Positions 7,504 to 15,151 of a stretch of 40,732 bases of DNA are shown here, in pieces (the stretch's first letter is position 1; each line of letters starts with the position of its first letter). Made by a program: the position numbers and the translations under genes. A model generated the notes under the pieces. It was not told where the DNA came from, did not search any database, and saw only the letters and a list, made by a program, of their open reading frames with translations. Origin of the DNA: Oscillospiraceae bacterium (GTDB lineage: Bacteria; Bacillota; Clostridia; Oscillospirales; Ruminococcaceae); contig JAHHUC010000010.1 in assembly GCA_020024215.1 (NCBI GenBank), forward strand, positions 1-40,732, in the 5' to 3' direction.

Positions 7504-8652
7504 ATGATAAAAAAAGAAATAGGTGAGCTAAGAAGAAGATTCACCACAAAAAAGAGCAATGCCTCAAACATTATAGGCTGTTATGTAAGCGAAAAAAAGG
7601 AGATAATCTCCACATTTTCTCTTTCTGCTGCCATGCTTGGAGAGGAGGAGCTGGAAAAGTATTTCAGCATCTTTAAAGCCTCCCTTTCCGGAACCATTGA
7701 CAAAAATCTTTTGGATATTTCCTTTGCCACAAGTCAGGTGGTGGACAGCCCTGAGCACAAGCTGCTCATGTCCTTGAGAAATTCTGCCTTAAAGGATGAG
7801 GAGAGCCTTAAAAAGCTTTTCAACTTAATTATAGAAAATCTGGCCTTTGATGAAAGCTATGTCATTTTAATGCTTGCTGACAGATTTGATGTTTTCAAGC
7901 CATCCTTTAGAGAAGAAAGCAAAAATGATTCGGAGGAAATGTTCTCATTTATAAGCTGTGTCATCTGCCCTGTAAAGGAGACTAAAAGCGCCTTGGGATA
8001 TGAAAGGGAGCAGAGGGCATTTCATGAAACAGATACCTCCTGCATAGTATCCAGACCCTCCTTGGGCTTTTTATTTCCTGCCTTTGATGACAGAACGACC
8101 AATATATACAATGCCCTCTACTACACAAAAAGCAGCAAGGACAACCACCCTGAGCTGGCACAGGCTCTTTTCAATGTGGGGATTCCCATGCCCTCAGAGG
8201 AGCAAAAGGAGGTATTCAGCGAAATACTCTCATCCTCACTTGAAGAGGAATGTACAGCTGAGGTTGTAAATTCCATCCATTCCTGCCTTAGCGGTATTTT
8301 GGAGGAAAACAAGGAAAACAAGGTTGATGAAAGCCCCAAAATTTCAAAAATACAGCTCAGTGACTGCCTTATGTCCTGCGGTGTATCCGATGAAAAGATA
8401 GAGCATTTTGAAGAAAGCTATGACAGCCAGTTTGGGGATGACACCGAATTAAGCCCCCACAATGTTCTTTCCTCAAGGGAGATTGTTTTAAAGACTGAAA
8501 ATGCCACAATCAAAATAAATCCCGAGAGAAAAGACCTTTTTGAAACCAAGATAATAGACGGAAATCCCTGTGTGGTAATCAAAACAGAAGGCGCCTTGAC
8601 TATAAACGGAGTAAATGTCAAAATTGCCGAAAAAGAAGAGGCAGCTGTATAA
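7504..8652 (+). CDS. DUF4317 domain protein
   Basis: A 382-residue cytoplasmic protein without signal peptide or membrane segment, matching the DUF4317 family of Clostridia in its opening (IKKEIGELRRRFTTKKSNASNIIGCYV) and in the region FISCVICPVKETKSALGYE. The family has no known function. The C-terminal part, after an acidic stretch, contains a short beta-rich unit (about residues 325-375). The ATG at 7504 is preceded by AGAAAGGA. It is flanked by terminators on both sides, so it is a single-gene unit. Confidence 0.82.
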   Translation: MIKKEIGELRRRFTTKKSNASNIIGCYVSEKKEIISTFSLSAAMLGEEELEKYFSIFKASLSGTIDKNLLDISFATSQVVDSPEHKLLMSLRNSALKDEESLKKLFNLIIENLAFDESYVILMLADRFDVFKPSFREESKNDSEEMFSFISCVICPVKETKSALGYEREQRAFHETDTSCIVSRPSLGFLFPAFDDRTTNIYNALYYTKSSKDNHPELAQALFNVGIPMPSEEQKEVFSEILSSSLEEECTAEVVNSIHSCLSGILEENKENKVDESPKISKIQLSDCLMSCGVSDEKIEHFEESYDSQFGDDTELSPHNVLSSREIVLKTENATIKINPERKDLFETKIIDGNPCVVIKTEGALTINGVNVKIAEKEEAAV

Positions 8653-8672
8653 AAGCATTTTAAGAAAAACGC

Positions 8673-8711
8673 AAAAAGCATTAAGTCTCAAAGGAGATTT
8701 AATGCTTTTTT
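8673..8711. terminator. Bidirectional terminator between convergent genes
   Basis: A 17-base stem (8673-8689 with 8694-8711, one G-U pair) has A-runs on one flank and T-runs on the other, so it can stop transcription from both directions between the DUF4317 gene and the minus-strand cluster. Confidence 0.9.
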
Positions 8712-8728
8712 GTGATTGAGTATTAAGT

Positions 8729-9484
8729 TTAAAATTCAAGTATGTTTACAATATATTCTTCCGAAATCATAAGTTTATTTTCGTATTCTTTCTGCAAATC
8801 CTCATACTGCTCTTTTGCGGCTGCCAGCGCTCTTTTTAAAGCCTGGCAGACAAATAAATTTACCTGCTGGAATAGTTCTGTCTGATAAACCTTCTCATAG
8901 CTGCTGTCATTTATTTTAAGTATGTCAGCACACCTCTCAGCAAAATTGCTGATAAGGCTTTCCATATTATAAAAAAGGTCAATATTTTCTGCATCTTCAA
9001 ATTCTGAGAAAAAGTCAAAGTCCAGCTGCTCGCCTGAAATTACGCATAATTCCAGCAGCAGACCGCCTATCCATTCCAAAATGAACCATTCATCCAAAGT
9101 GAGCTCATAATCTGCAAAATTCTCTTCAAAAAACTCCTCCTGAGAATCTGTGAGCTCCTCACCTGTATTATTGTTAAGAACACAGGCATATACATTGCAT
9201 GCAAATTCTTTAAATTCTCCGGGCTCTGCTGCTCCCTTGATATAATCTGAAAGGAAGCTCATTCCACTAAAAATAAGCGGTGAAAGCTCTCTGCCATGTT
9301 CTTTAAGACCACAGCTTATTGTATTGATATAGGCTTTTAAAAGCAGCATATGTCCTAAAAGGCGTGTATCTGTGTCGCTTGCTTCAAAGGCCTGCTCTGC
9401 AATATTGGGAAATTCACATATCCATTTAACTGCTTCTTTAGGCTTAAGAGATTTAAAATCAGTTTCTAAAGTGTATTTTGCCAT
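8729..9484 (-). CDS. Unrecognised acidic protein at the end of an immunity-like cluster
   Basis: A 251-residue protein I do not recognise. It is acidic, rich in Glu, Phe and Leu, appears all-helical and has no signal peptide or membrane segment. The middle contains a dense acidic-aromatic stretch (EEFFEENFADYELTLDEWFILEW), and the end is a probable coiled coil (AAAKEQYEDLQKEYENKLM). Its ATG lies 9 bases after the stop of the broken Imm22-like frame and the Shine-Dalgarno is weak, so translational coupling is plausible. Position in a run of small minus-strand genes fits an immunity or accessory protein; this is inference from context. Confidence 0.6.
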   Translation of the reverse strand: MAKYTLETDFKSLKPKEAVKWICEFPNIAEQAFEASDTDTRLLGHMLLLKAYINTISCGLKEHGRELSPLIFSGMSFLSDYIKGAAEPGEFKEFACNVYACVLNNNTGEELTDSQEEFFEENFADYELTLDEWFILEWIGGLLLELCVISGEQLDFDFFSEFEDAENIDLFYNMESLISNFAERCADILKINDSSYEKVYQTELFQQVNLFVCQALKRALAAAKEQYEDLQKEYENKLMISEEYIVNILEF

Positions 9485-9493
9485 AAAAACAAC

Positions 9494-9916
9494 CTACTTT
9501 CTTTCATCTGTTTTATAGGGAAATATGGTATTGACATCAAATATATAATAATCATCTGTTCTGGTTTCTTTCATGGTTGAAAGCAGATGACCTGTGAAAT
9601 GGGCGCCTAAATAAAAATCATATATCACTATTGCTGTATTTACCTGTCTTTTTAATTTGTCGGAAAAACGGGCTTTAAGTCCCTCTACAATAACATCACC
9701 ATAGGGAAAATCCTTGTACAGTTCCTCTGCTTTATTGGTCTTTTTATCAAAAAATTTAATCTCGATATGACCTTTAAAATCCCCCTAAAGAAATAATTCA
9801 TCATAAAACCTCTGTGGCTTTCCGTCCACTATTTTCATAAAATCCTCTGCATCCTGCAAAGAATTGAAAATTCCTCCATACACTTCTAAGGAATTATAAT
9901 CCATATCCATACACAT
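9494..9916 (-). pseudogene. Imm22-like immunity protein interrupted by one in-frame TAG
   Basis: Reading the minus strand from the ATG at 9916 gives 43 codons (MCMDMDYNSLEVYGGIFNSL...), a TAG at 9787-9785, then 96 further codons in the same frame to a TAG at 9496-9494. Both halves look like one protein: the first has the EVYGGIFNSLQDAEDFM opening typical of Imm22-like immunity proteins, and the second has GHIEIKFFDKKT and a hydrophobic strand TAIVIYDFYLGAH. GGGAGG stands 4 bases before the ATG. Other genes here (leuS, rsfS neighbour nadD-yqeK) end with TAG, so TAG is a true stop in this genome. Recent inactivation or a base error are the simplest readings. The Imm22 assignment is by pattern only. 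Confidence 0.6.
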
Positions 9917-9939
9917 TTATCCTCCCTTTTAAAGCTCAT

Positions 9940-10383
9940 TTATATTGTCTGTTCTTCATTTTCCCATTCGTCTTTTATTTCATCTTCAATATCTTTTACA
10001 GCCTCCTGTGAAACAAAGCCTTCTGTTTCTCGTTCAATATCCAAAAGAGTTTCACGATGTATTTCTTTTGACTGCTGTACAGAGTTATAAAGAAGTTCTC
10101 GGCTCATAGGTACTGCATTCCAGGGAGCAGGAGTATATCTCTTTTCTTCAAATAATTCTGTCTTTAGACCCAGCTTGTCAAAATCCTTTAAAAGCTTTAA
10201 AAGCTTTCTTTTCTCAGAAGCATGATCCTTTTTTGTATCAGTAAGGTATATGTAATCATGCGCTTTTATTTTTTCACTTAATTCCGAAAAAGCCATATTT
10301 GGAAAATGCTTTCGCATAAGCTTTAATATAGCGGCATTTGCTGTGACAGTCTTTAATTTAATTCCAAATCTGTACTCAAACAT
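9940..10383 (-). CDS. Unrecognised small protein in the immunity-like cluster
   Basis: A 147-residue protein I do not recognise. The N-terminal 80 residues (MFEYRFGIKLKTVTANAAILKLMRKH...) alternate beta and helix. The C-terminal half is charged and helical, ending in a run of Glu (EDEIKDEWENEEQTI). The TVTANAAILKLMRK opening vaguely resembles the L7/L12-like fold seen in some small proteins near toxins; that is a weak impression. It lies 40 bases after the preceding gene and 23 before the Imm22-like frame. Confidence 0.6.
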   Translation of the reverse strand: MFEYRFGIKLKTVTANAAILKLMRKHFPNMAFSELSEKIKAHDYIYLTDTKKDHASEKRKLLKLLKDFDKLGLKTELFEEKRYTPAPWNAVPMSRELLYNSVQQSKEIHRETLLDIERETEGFVSQEAVKDIEDEIKDEWENEEQTI

Positions 10384-10423
10384 TCTTAATCTGCAATCTT
10401 GCCTTCCGCCTTGATATTATATA

Positions 10424-10951
10424 TCAGCGCTTCCATTTAGACAGATGACAGCCATTATTCTCTAAAATACAGCGCAGCTTTTCTAAAAAGTCCAAAAAAG
10501 CTTCTATTTCCTTTTTTTGAGAAATATTAGGAAGGTATAATGCATTCCTGTCAGAATCCTTGAGTGTGAAAATCTCTTTGTATGAGCCGTTTGCCATACG
10601 GCAAATAAGACAAGCCTGATGAAGCTTGGCATCATAATAAACATCCTCAACAGCATCCACATCAATATAAAAGGCTTTGCCATGCCAGCTTAAATCATGG
10701 CATATCTGCACTAAAGCCATCTTATTGTCGCTTGGGCGATAGCCCAATATGTAGTAATAGAATGTGGTTTTAACAGTATCCATAAAAAAGCCTTTTTTCA
10801 CCTTTGACCGGCTGGAGCCGGCATTTAAAATATTGAAGCTGTCACCATAGGGAACAGCTTCATTGAATATTTTTCTAAAAGCTGCCTTCTTTTTATCGCA
10901 GTCTTTTCTGTCAATATTCAATTTTTCAGGCTTTTTTGAAAACAAACCCAT
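10424..10951 (-). CDS. Unrecognised 175-residue protein, first gene of the minus cluster
   Basis: I do not recognise this protein. It begins MGLFSKKPEKLNIDRKD and then appears alpha/beta, with a central beta-rich part (FYIDVDAVEDVYYDAKLHQACLICRM) and a helical end (KKEIEAFLDFLEKLRCILE). A start at 10951 is preferred over two upstream in-frame starts (10966, 10957) because GAGGGG at 10964-10959 is 7 bases away, the best spacing. The start context ATGTGTATGG is repeated before the Imm22-like gene. The partial gene at 40031 opens with a similar MGLFSRKKP, though the rest does not match. Confidence 0.62.
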   Translation of the reverse strand: MGLFSKKPEKLNIDRKDCDKKKAAFRKIFNEAVPYGDSFNILNAGSSRSKVKKGFFMDTVKTTFYYYILGYRPSDNKMALVQICHDLSWHGKAFYIDVDAVEDVYYDAKLHQACLICRMANGSYKEIFTLKDSDRNALYLPNISQKKEIEAFLDFLEKLRCILENNGCHLSKWKR

Positions 10952-10995
10952 ACACATTCCCCTCAAAAACCGACTTTAAATATTTTGTTATGAAG

Positions 10996-11001
10996 ATTAT
11001 A
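10996..11001 (-). promoter_or_regulatory. Candidate -10 box for the minus cluster
   Basis: On the minus strand TATAAT lies about 45 bases before the start at 10951. No convincing -35 box is found (nearest TTATTG at 17 bases), so only the -10 is reported. It sits just past the pckA terminator. Confidence 0.4.
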
Positions 11002-11031
11002 TCGGTTTTATTTATATTCAATAAAATATAC

Positions 11032-11060
11032 AAAAAAAAGGAGCCTTTTACAGCTCCTTT
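11032..11060 (-). terminator. Intrinsic terminator of pckA
   Basis: On the minus strand AAAGGAGC pairs with GCTCCTTT, followed by a run of T. It lies 16 bases after the pckA stop. Confidence 0.85.
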
Positions 11061-11075
11061 CATATTTGGTCTTGC

Positions 11076-12653
11076 TTACTTAGCCTTAGGACCTGCATTT
11101 ATAATTTCTTCTGTCATTGTGGTGTACTTTTTGAAATTATCATTGAACATCTGAGCTAAGCGGTTTGCAGTTTCCTCGTACTTTGCCTTGTCCTTCCATG
11201 TGTTTACAGGTGTCAAAATTTCGGAGGGAACATTGGGGCACTCCTTGGGAATCTGAACATTGAATATGGGGTCAAGCTTATATTCCACATTGTCCAAATC
11301 ACCATTCAAAGCAGCTGTTACCATTGCTCTTGTGTAGGAGAGCTTCATTCTGGAGCCCTCGCCGTAGGCACCGCCTGACCAGCCTGTATTGATTAAGAAC
11401 ACATTGGCGCCGGTCTTATCAATTCTCTCACCCAGCATATGGGCATACTTATTGGGGTCTAAGGGGAGGAACGGCTCGCCGAAGCAGGTGGAGAATGTTG
11501 CCTGCGGCTCTGTGATTCCCCTCTCTGTGCCTGCCAGCTTGGAGGTGTAGCCGGAAACAAACTGATACATGGCAGCATTCTTGTCAAGCTTGGAGATGGG
11601 GGGAAGCACACCGAAGGCATCGGCTGTGAGGAATATAACTGTCTTTGGAACTGTACCGACAGAGGGGATCATGGCGTTGGGTATATACTCTAAGGGATAG
11701 CCCACTCTTGTGTTTTCTGTGATGGATGCATCATCAAAATCCGGCTTTCTTGTAGCTTCATCAATGATGACATTTTCAACAAGTGCGCCGTATCTTACAG
11801 CATTGTAGATTTCAGGCTCACCCTCCTTGGAAAGTCTTATGCACTTTGCATAGCAGCCGCCCTCAAAGTTGAATACACCCTCATCGGACCAGCCATGCTC
11901 GTCATCTCCTATAAGGAATCTGTCAGGGTCTGCTGAAAGAGTGGTCTTTCCTGTTCCGGAAAGTCCGAAGAAAACAGCGGAATTGCCATCCTTGCCCACA
12001 TTTGCAGAACAGTGCATAGGGAATACACCTTCCTTGGGCATGAGATAGTTCATAACTGAAAATACGCTTTTCTTTATTTCTCCTGCATAGCCTGTGCAGG
12101 CGATGAGCACCAGATGACGCTCATAGTCGATTATAATTGCAGCCTCGCTGTTTACACCGTCCTCCTTAGGATCACATTTAAAGCCGGGGGCGCAGATGAT
12201 TGTAAAATCCTCCTTGAAGCTTTCAAGCTGCTTTTCTGTGGGGGTGATGAGAAGATTCTGGATGAAAAGGTTGTGGCTTGCATCCTCGTTTATCACTCTG
12301 AAGCTCTTTGAATGTTTGGGATCAGCTCCTGCAAAGCCGTCGAACACAAAGAGATCTCTGTTCTGAAGATAGGCAACCATCTTTTTATAGATGTTGTCAA
12401 ATTTTTCGGGAGAAATGGGGACGTTCACCTTTCCCCAGAAAATGTCATCATGTACTGCGGGAGAATCTACAATAAATTTATCCTTAGGTGAGCGTCCTGT
12501 ATATTTTCCTGTCTTTATGCAAAGCGCACCTGTATCGGAGAGAACGCCCTCGCCTCTTCTGATTGCCTCTTCAACAAGCTTGGAAGGCTGAAGGTTTCTG
12601 TAAATTTTAGTGGTGTTAATAAAGCCATACTTTTCAAGACCTAATTTTTCCAT
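11076..12653 (-). CDS. pckA: Phosphoenolpyruvate carboxykinase (ATP)
   Basis: A 525-residue ATP-dependent PEP carboxykinase, interconverting oxaloacetate plus ATP with PEP, CO2 and ADP. In gut anaerobes it often runs in the CO2-fixing direction. Key elements: YTGRSPKDKF near residue 50, the kinase-1a P-loop GLSGTGKTTLSAD near residue 229, FLIGDDEHGW directly after it (kinase 2 metal site), and the C-terminal INTGWSGGAYGEGSRMKL. Length is normal. The ATG at 12653 follows GGAGGAATGACAG. It is a single-gene unit with its own promoter (12727-12754) and terminator. Confidence 0.97.
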   Translation of the reverse strand: MEKLGLEKYGFINTTKIYRNLQPSKLVEEAIRRGEGVLSDTGALCIKTGKYTGRSPKDKFIVDSPAVHDDIFWGKVNVPISPEKFDNIYKKMVAYLQNRDLFVFDGFAGADPKHSKSFRVINEDASHNLFIQNLLITPTEKQLESFKEDFTIICAPGFKCDPKEDGVNSEAAIIIDYERHLVLIACTGYAGEIKKSVFSVMNYLMPKEGVFPMHCSANVGKDGNSAVFFGLSGTGKTTLSADPDRFLIGDDEHGWSDEGVFNFEGGCYAKCIRLSKEGEPEIYNAVRYGALVENVIIDEATRKPDFDDASITENTRVGYPLEYIPNAMIPSVGTVPKTVIFLTADAFGVLPPISKLDKNAAMYQFVSGYTSKLAGTERGITEPQATFSTCFGEPFLPLDPNKYAHMLGERIDKTGANVFLINTGWSGGAYGEGSRMKLSYTRAMVTAALNGDLDNVEYKLDPIFNVQIPKECPNVPSEILTPVNTWKDKAKYEETANRLAQMFNDNFKKYTTMTEEIINAGPKAK

Positions 12654-12681
12654 CTGTCATTCCTCCAAATCGTTTGACATG

Positions 12682-12703
12682 GGCTTTTATAAGCTTAAAA
12701 GCC
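12682..12703 (-). other. Hairpin in the pckA leader
   Basis: GGCTTTTA and TAAAAGCC form a perfect 8-base stem with a 6-base loop, about 30 bases before the pckA start in its mRNA. No T-run follows it on the transcribed strand, so it is not a terminator for pckA. It may protect the mRNA end or affect initiation. Confidence 0.5.
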
Positions 12704-12726
12704 TGATTTTTTTGACCGCTGCCCCC

Positions 12727-12754
12727 ATTATAGCACACGCTGTAAAATAAGCAA
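12727..12754 (-). promoter_or_regulatory. Promoter of pckA
   Basis: On the minus strand TTGCTT, a 16-base spacer and TATAAT, with TGC before the -10 box (extended -10). It lies about 75 bases before the pckA start. Confidence 0.75.
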
Positions 12755-12810
12755 TACTGTAAAAGTGAACAGTTAATTTAACCATTCTTATTTTATTTTG
12801 TATCTTTATG

Positions 12811-12844
12811 AAAAAGAACTGCACCAAATAGTGCAGTCCTTTTA
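12811..12844 (-). terminator. Intrinsic terminator of the aminopeptidase gene
   Basis: On the minus strand a 13-base stem (AAAAGGACTGCAC with GTGCAGTTCTTTT, one G-U pair) has a 6-base loop and ends in a run of T, 17 bases after the stop codon. Confidence 0.88.
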
Positions 12845-12860
12845 AAATTTTTAGCCCGAT

Positions 12861-14657
12861 TTACTTAACCTGCTGGAAAAGAGGTCTTGTCTTTAATTTA
12901 AGCCATTCTCTTTCCTTGTCGCTCAGATGAGGTGCAAGAGTGTTGTAAACATTTTCATGATAGCTGTCTATCCATGCAATCTCCTCGCTGTCCAAAAGTG
13001 AGGGTATAACGGGTGTCAGGTCATAAGGAACATATGTGAGAGTTTTAAAGCCCAGGAACCTTCCGTATTCTGTCTCTGCCTTTTCAACGCAGACAAGTCC
13101 GTTTTCTGTTCTTATTCCCATCACATTTTCCTCATATACACCCGGCTCGTCTGTAATGGTCATTCCGGGCTTGAAGGGAACCTTGTTTCCTCTTCTCATG
13201 CTCTGAGGTCCCTCGTGGATAGTGCCTAAATATCCAACTCCGTGGCCTGTTCCGCACCTGTAATCAATGCCCTTTTTCCAGAGGTTGTTTCTTGCTATGA
13301 TATCTATTTCTCCGCCTGACAAGCCATCCATAAACCACACCTTTGCAAGGTCAACATGGCACTTTAAAACCAATGTGTAATATTCCTTTTCAAGGTCGGT
13401 CAATTCTCCTAAGGCATATGTTCTTGTGGTATCGGTGGAGCCATCTAAGAAATGTCCTCCGTTATCCACCAAAAGGAAGCCCTTCTTTTCCAAAACGGCA
13501 TGATTTTCCTCTGTGGGGCCATAGTGCATCATGGCGGCGTTGGCTCCGTAGGCTGCTATGCAGCCAAAGCTTTCGCCCACATAGCCCTCTTCCTTCATTC
13601 GCTCATTTCTCACCATATCAACTATGTCAAGCTCAGTAACTTTTTCGCCTCTTGCCATTCTCTCCTCCAGGTCTATCTGGAATCTTACAAGGGCGCAGCC
13701 GTCCTTTATATGTGCGTTGTCGATATTCTTCAATTCGCATTGGCTCTTGACAGATTTCATCATAAGAACAGGGTCGGCAGAATAAACTGTCTTTAATGCT
13801 TTGTTGTTTTCTATGGCAGAATAAAGGTCATAATTGGTTGAAGATTTATCCACAAGGAAGGTTTCATTTTTATCATAGGCCTTTATATAATCGAATATTG
13901 AAGCATAGGGCATTGTTCTTATGCCGTTTTCATCAAGGTGCTTTCTTATTTCGGGCGAAACATTTCCGTCGCGAAGGAAGAACACTGTGTCATCAGGTGT
14001 GACAAGGCAGTAGGAAACTACACAGGGATTTCCCTTTACATCCTCACCTCTTACATTAAGAAGCCAGATAACAGAGGGAAGCTCTGTGACGATAATGGAA
14101 TCGGCGCCCTCCTTTTTAAGATTTTCTCTCAAAAGATTTATCTTTTCTTTTGCTGTTAGGCCTGTGTACTTTATATCATGCACATACATATTGCTTTCAG
14201 GCACAGCCGGTCTTTCTTTGTAGCACTCATCAATGCAGGGCACGCTCTTTATTGAAACGCCCTTTGGAGAAACAGCCTTGACATAGCTTTCATAGAGAGA
14301 AACGGAGGTTATGCTTCCGTCTATTCCCAAAACCTGACCTTCTGAAAGCTCAGAAGCCAAAAATTCCTCAACAGTGGGAACCCCCTTTACAGCCATCTTA
14401 TAAAGCTTTACCTCAGAATCTGCTATCTCCCTTGCAGCCTGAACAAAATATCTGCCGTCTGTCCAAAGTCCTGCTTCCTTCTGTGTCACCACCAAAGTTC
14501 CGGCAGAGCCTGTAAAGCCGGAAAAATAAACCCTCTGTCTCCATCTTGCAGGAAGATACTCACTCATATGAGGATCAGCCGAGGGCACTATCAAAGCATT
14601 GACACCATTGTCCTTCATGCTTTTTCTCAAAACTTCCAATCTTTCATTGACTGTCAT
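12861..14657 (-). CDS. pepP: Xaa-Pro aminopeptidase (M24B, long form)
   Basis: A 598-residue aminopeptidase P of the three-domain type. It removes an N-terminal residue in front of proline. Two creatinase-like N-terminal domains (WTDGRYFVQAA near residue 66; SVIWLLNVRGEDV near 215) precede the pita-bread catalytic domain. Metal ligands are visible: two Asp in LLVDNGGHFLDGSTDTTRT, His in GTGHGVGY, Glu in TDEPGVYE, and Glu in GIRTENGLVC. The C-terminal M24_C part is present, so the length matches the long form. No signal peptide, so cytoplasmic. The ATG at 14657 follows AGAAAGGTTG. A leader of about 150 bases contains crossing stems (see 14710-14749). Confidence 0.94.
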   Translation of the reverse strand: MTVNERLEVLRKSMKDNGVNALIVPSADPHMSEYLPARWRQRVYFSGFTGSAGTLVVTQKEAGLWTDGRYFVQAAREIADSEVKLYKMAVKGVPTVEEFLASELSEGQVLGIDGSITSVSLYESYVKAVSPKGVSIKSVPCIDECYKERPAVPESNMYVHDIKYTGLTAKEKINLLRENLKKEGADSIIVTELPSVIWLLNVRGEDVKGNPCVVSYCLVTPDDTVFFLRDGNVSPEIRKHLDENGIRTMPYASIFDYIKAYDKNETFLVDKSSTNYDLYSAIENNKALKTVYSADPVLMMKSVKSQCELKNIDNAHIKDGCALVRFQIDLEERMARGEKVTELDIVDMVRNERMKEEGYVGESFGCIAAYGANAAMMHYGPTEENHAVLEKKGFLLVDNGGHFLDGSTDTTRTYALGELTDLEKEYYTLVLKCHVDLAKVWFMDGLSGGEIDIIARNNLWKKGIDYRCGTGHGVGYLGTIHEGPQSMRRGNKVPFKPGMTITDEPGVYEENVMGIRTENGLVCVEKAETEYGRFLGFKTLTYVPYDLTPVIPSLLDSEEIAWIDSYHENVYNTLAPHLSDKEREWLKLKTRPLFQQVK

Positions 14658-14709
14658 ATTCCAACAACCTTTCTTTATAAAATTTTCAAGTCACCATGCA
14701 ATTTTATAA

Positions 14710-14749
14710 AGGACCTGAACAGCATTTGCCAAAGGTCCTGAGCAAAGCT
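14710..14749 (-). ncRNA. Candidate pseudoknot or two-state RNA in the pepP leader
   Basis: On the minus strand AGCTTTGC (14749-14742) pairs with GCAAATGCT (14729-14721, one bulged T), and AGGACCT (14739-14733) pairs perfectly with AGGTCCT (14716-14710). The two stems cross, with linkers of 2, 3 and 4 bases. This is an H-type pseudoknot layout or a pair of exclusive hairpins; with a 4-base linker across an 8-pair stem the pseudoknot would be tight. It lies between the promoter (14811-14839) and the gene. No known riboswitch class was recognised. Confidence 0.45.
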
Positions 14750-14810
14750 AAATTGCGGAAATTTCCAAAAAATGCAAATCTTTCAAAATCCGCTTTCACT
14801 TTTCTAAACC

Positions 14811-14839
14811 ATAATACCATAGGTTTTTGATTACATCAA
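14811..14839 (-). promoter_or_regulatory. Promoter of the aminopeptidase gene
   Basis: On the minus strand TTGATG (14839-14834), a 17-base spacer and TATTAT (14816-14811). It gives a leader of about 150 bases before the start at 14657. Confidence 0.72.
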
Positions 14840-14968
14840 CATTTTTGAATCAACTTGTCTGCACTTAACTTTAAAAACATAAAATATGTATGCTTTGGCT
14901 GCAAATTTGATTTAAAATGCTTTTTGTATCTCATATGTTGGCTTTTTTTAAAATTGTTCAAAAGATGC

Positions 14969-14997
14969 TTGACCTTTATATTTTAATATTGTATTTT
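14969..14997 (+). promoter_or_regulatory. Promoter of the EIIC (PfoR-like) gene
   Basis: TTGACC at 14969-14974, a 17-base spacer, and TATTTT at 14992-14997. It places the transcript start near 15004, giving a leader of about 150 bases. Confidence 0.65.
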
Positions 14998-15003
14998 AAG
15001 GTA

Positions 15004-15099
15004 GAACAAGCTTTATATGTTGGCCGATGAAATGGAAGGGAACCACAGGCAGTAGTAATAAACTGTTCAGAATTAAGACAGGGCGGCTGTCTCTTTTTT
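15004..15099 (+). ncRNA. Attenuator-like structured leader of the EIIC gene, class unknown
   Basis: The leader contains GCC...GGC enclosing TGG(AAGGGAA)CCA (about 15022-15051), then CAGT...ACTG, and ends in a compact terminator: AGACAG (15076-15081), GGCGG loop, CTGTCT (15087-15092), and six T (15094-15099). CTGTT at 15063-15067 can pair with AAGACAG, the left terminator arm, which could act as antiterminator. The terminator stands about 50 bases before the gene start, the classic attenuation position. No T-box, LicT-type or known riboswitch consensus was recognised. Confidence 0.5.
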
Positions 15100-15151
15100 G
15101 AATGGAACAAATTACCCTGTCATAAAAAAATCTATTTCAGAGGTCTTTTTT

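Noticed and set aside
9494..9916. TAG recoded as an amino acid
   Set aside because: Several intact genes in the window end in TAG at the expected length, for example leuS, nadD-yqeK and the CD1247-like gene.
15004..15099. The EIIC leader as a ZTP (pfl) riboswitch, prompted by GGGAACCACA
   Set aside because: The conserved ending CCGCCTGGGC and the GGGGAGC block of that class are missing, and the gene is not in folate or purine metabolism.
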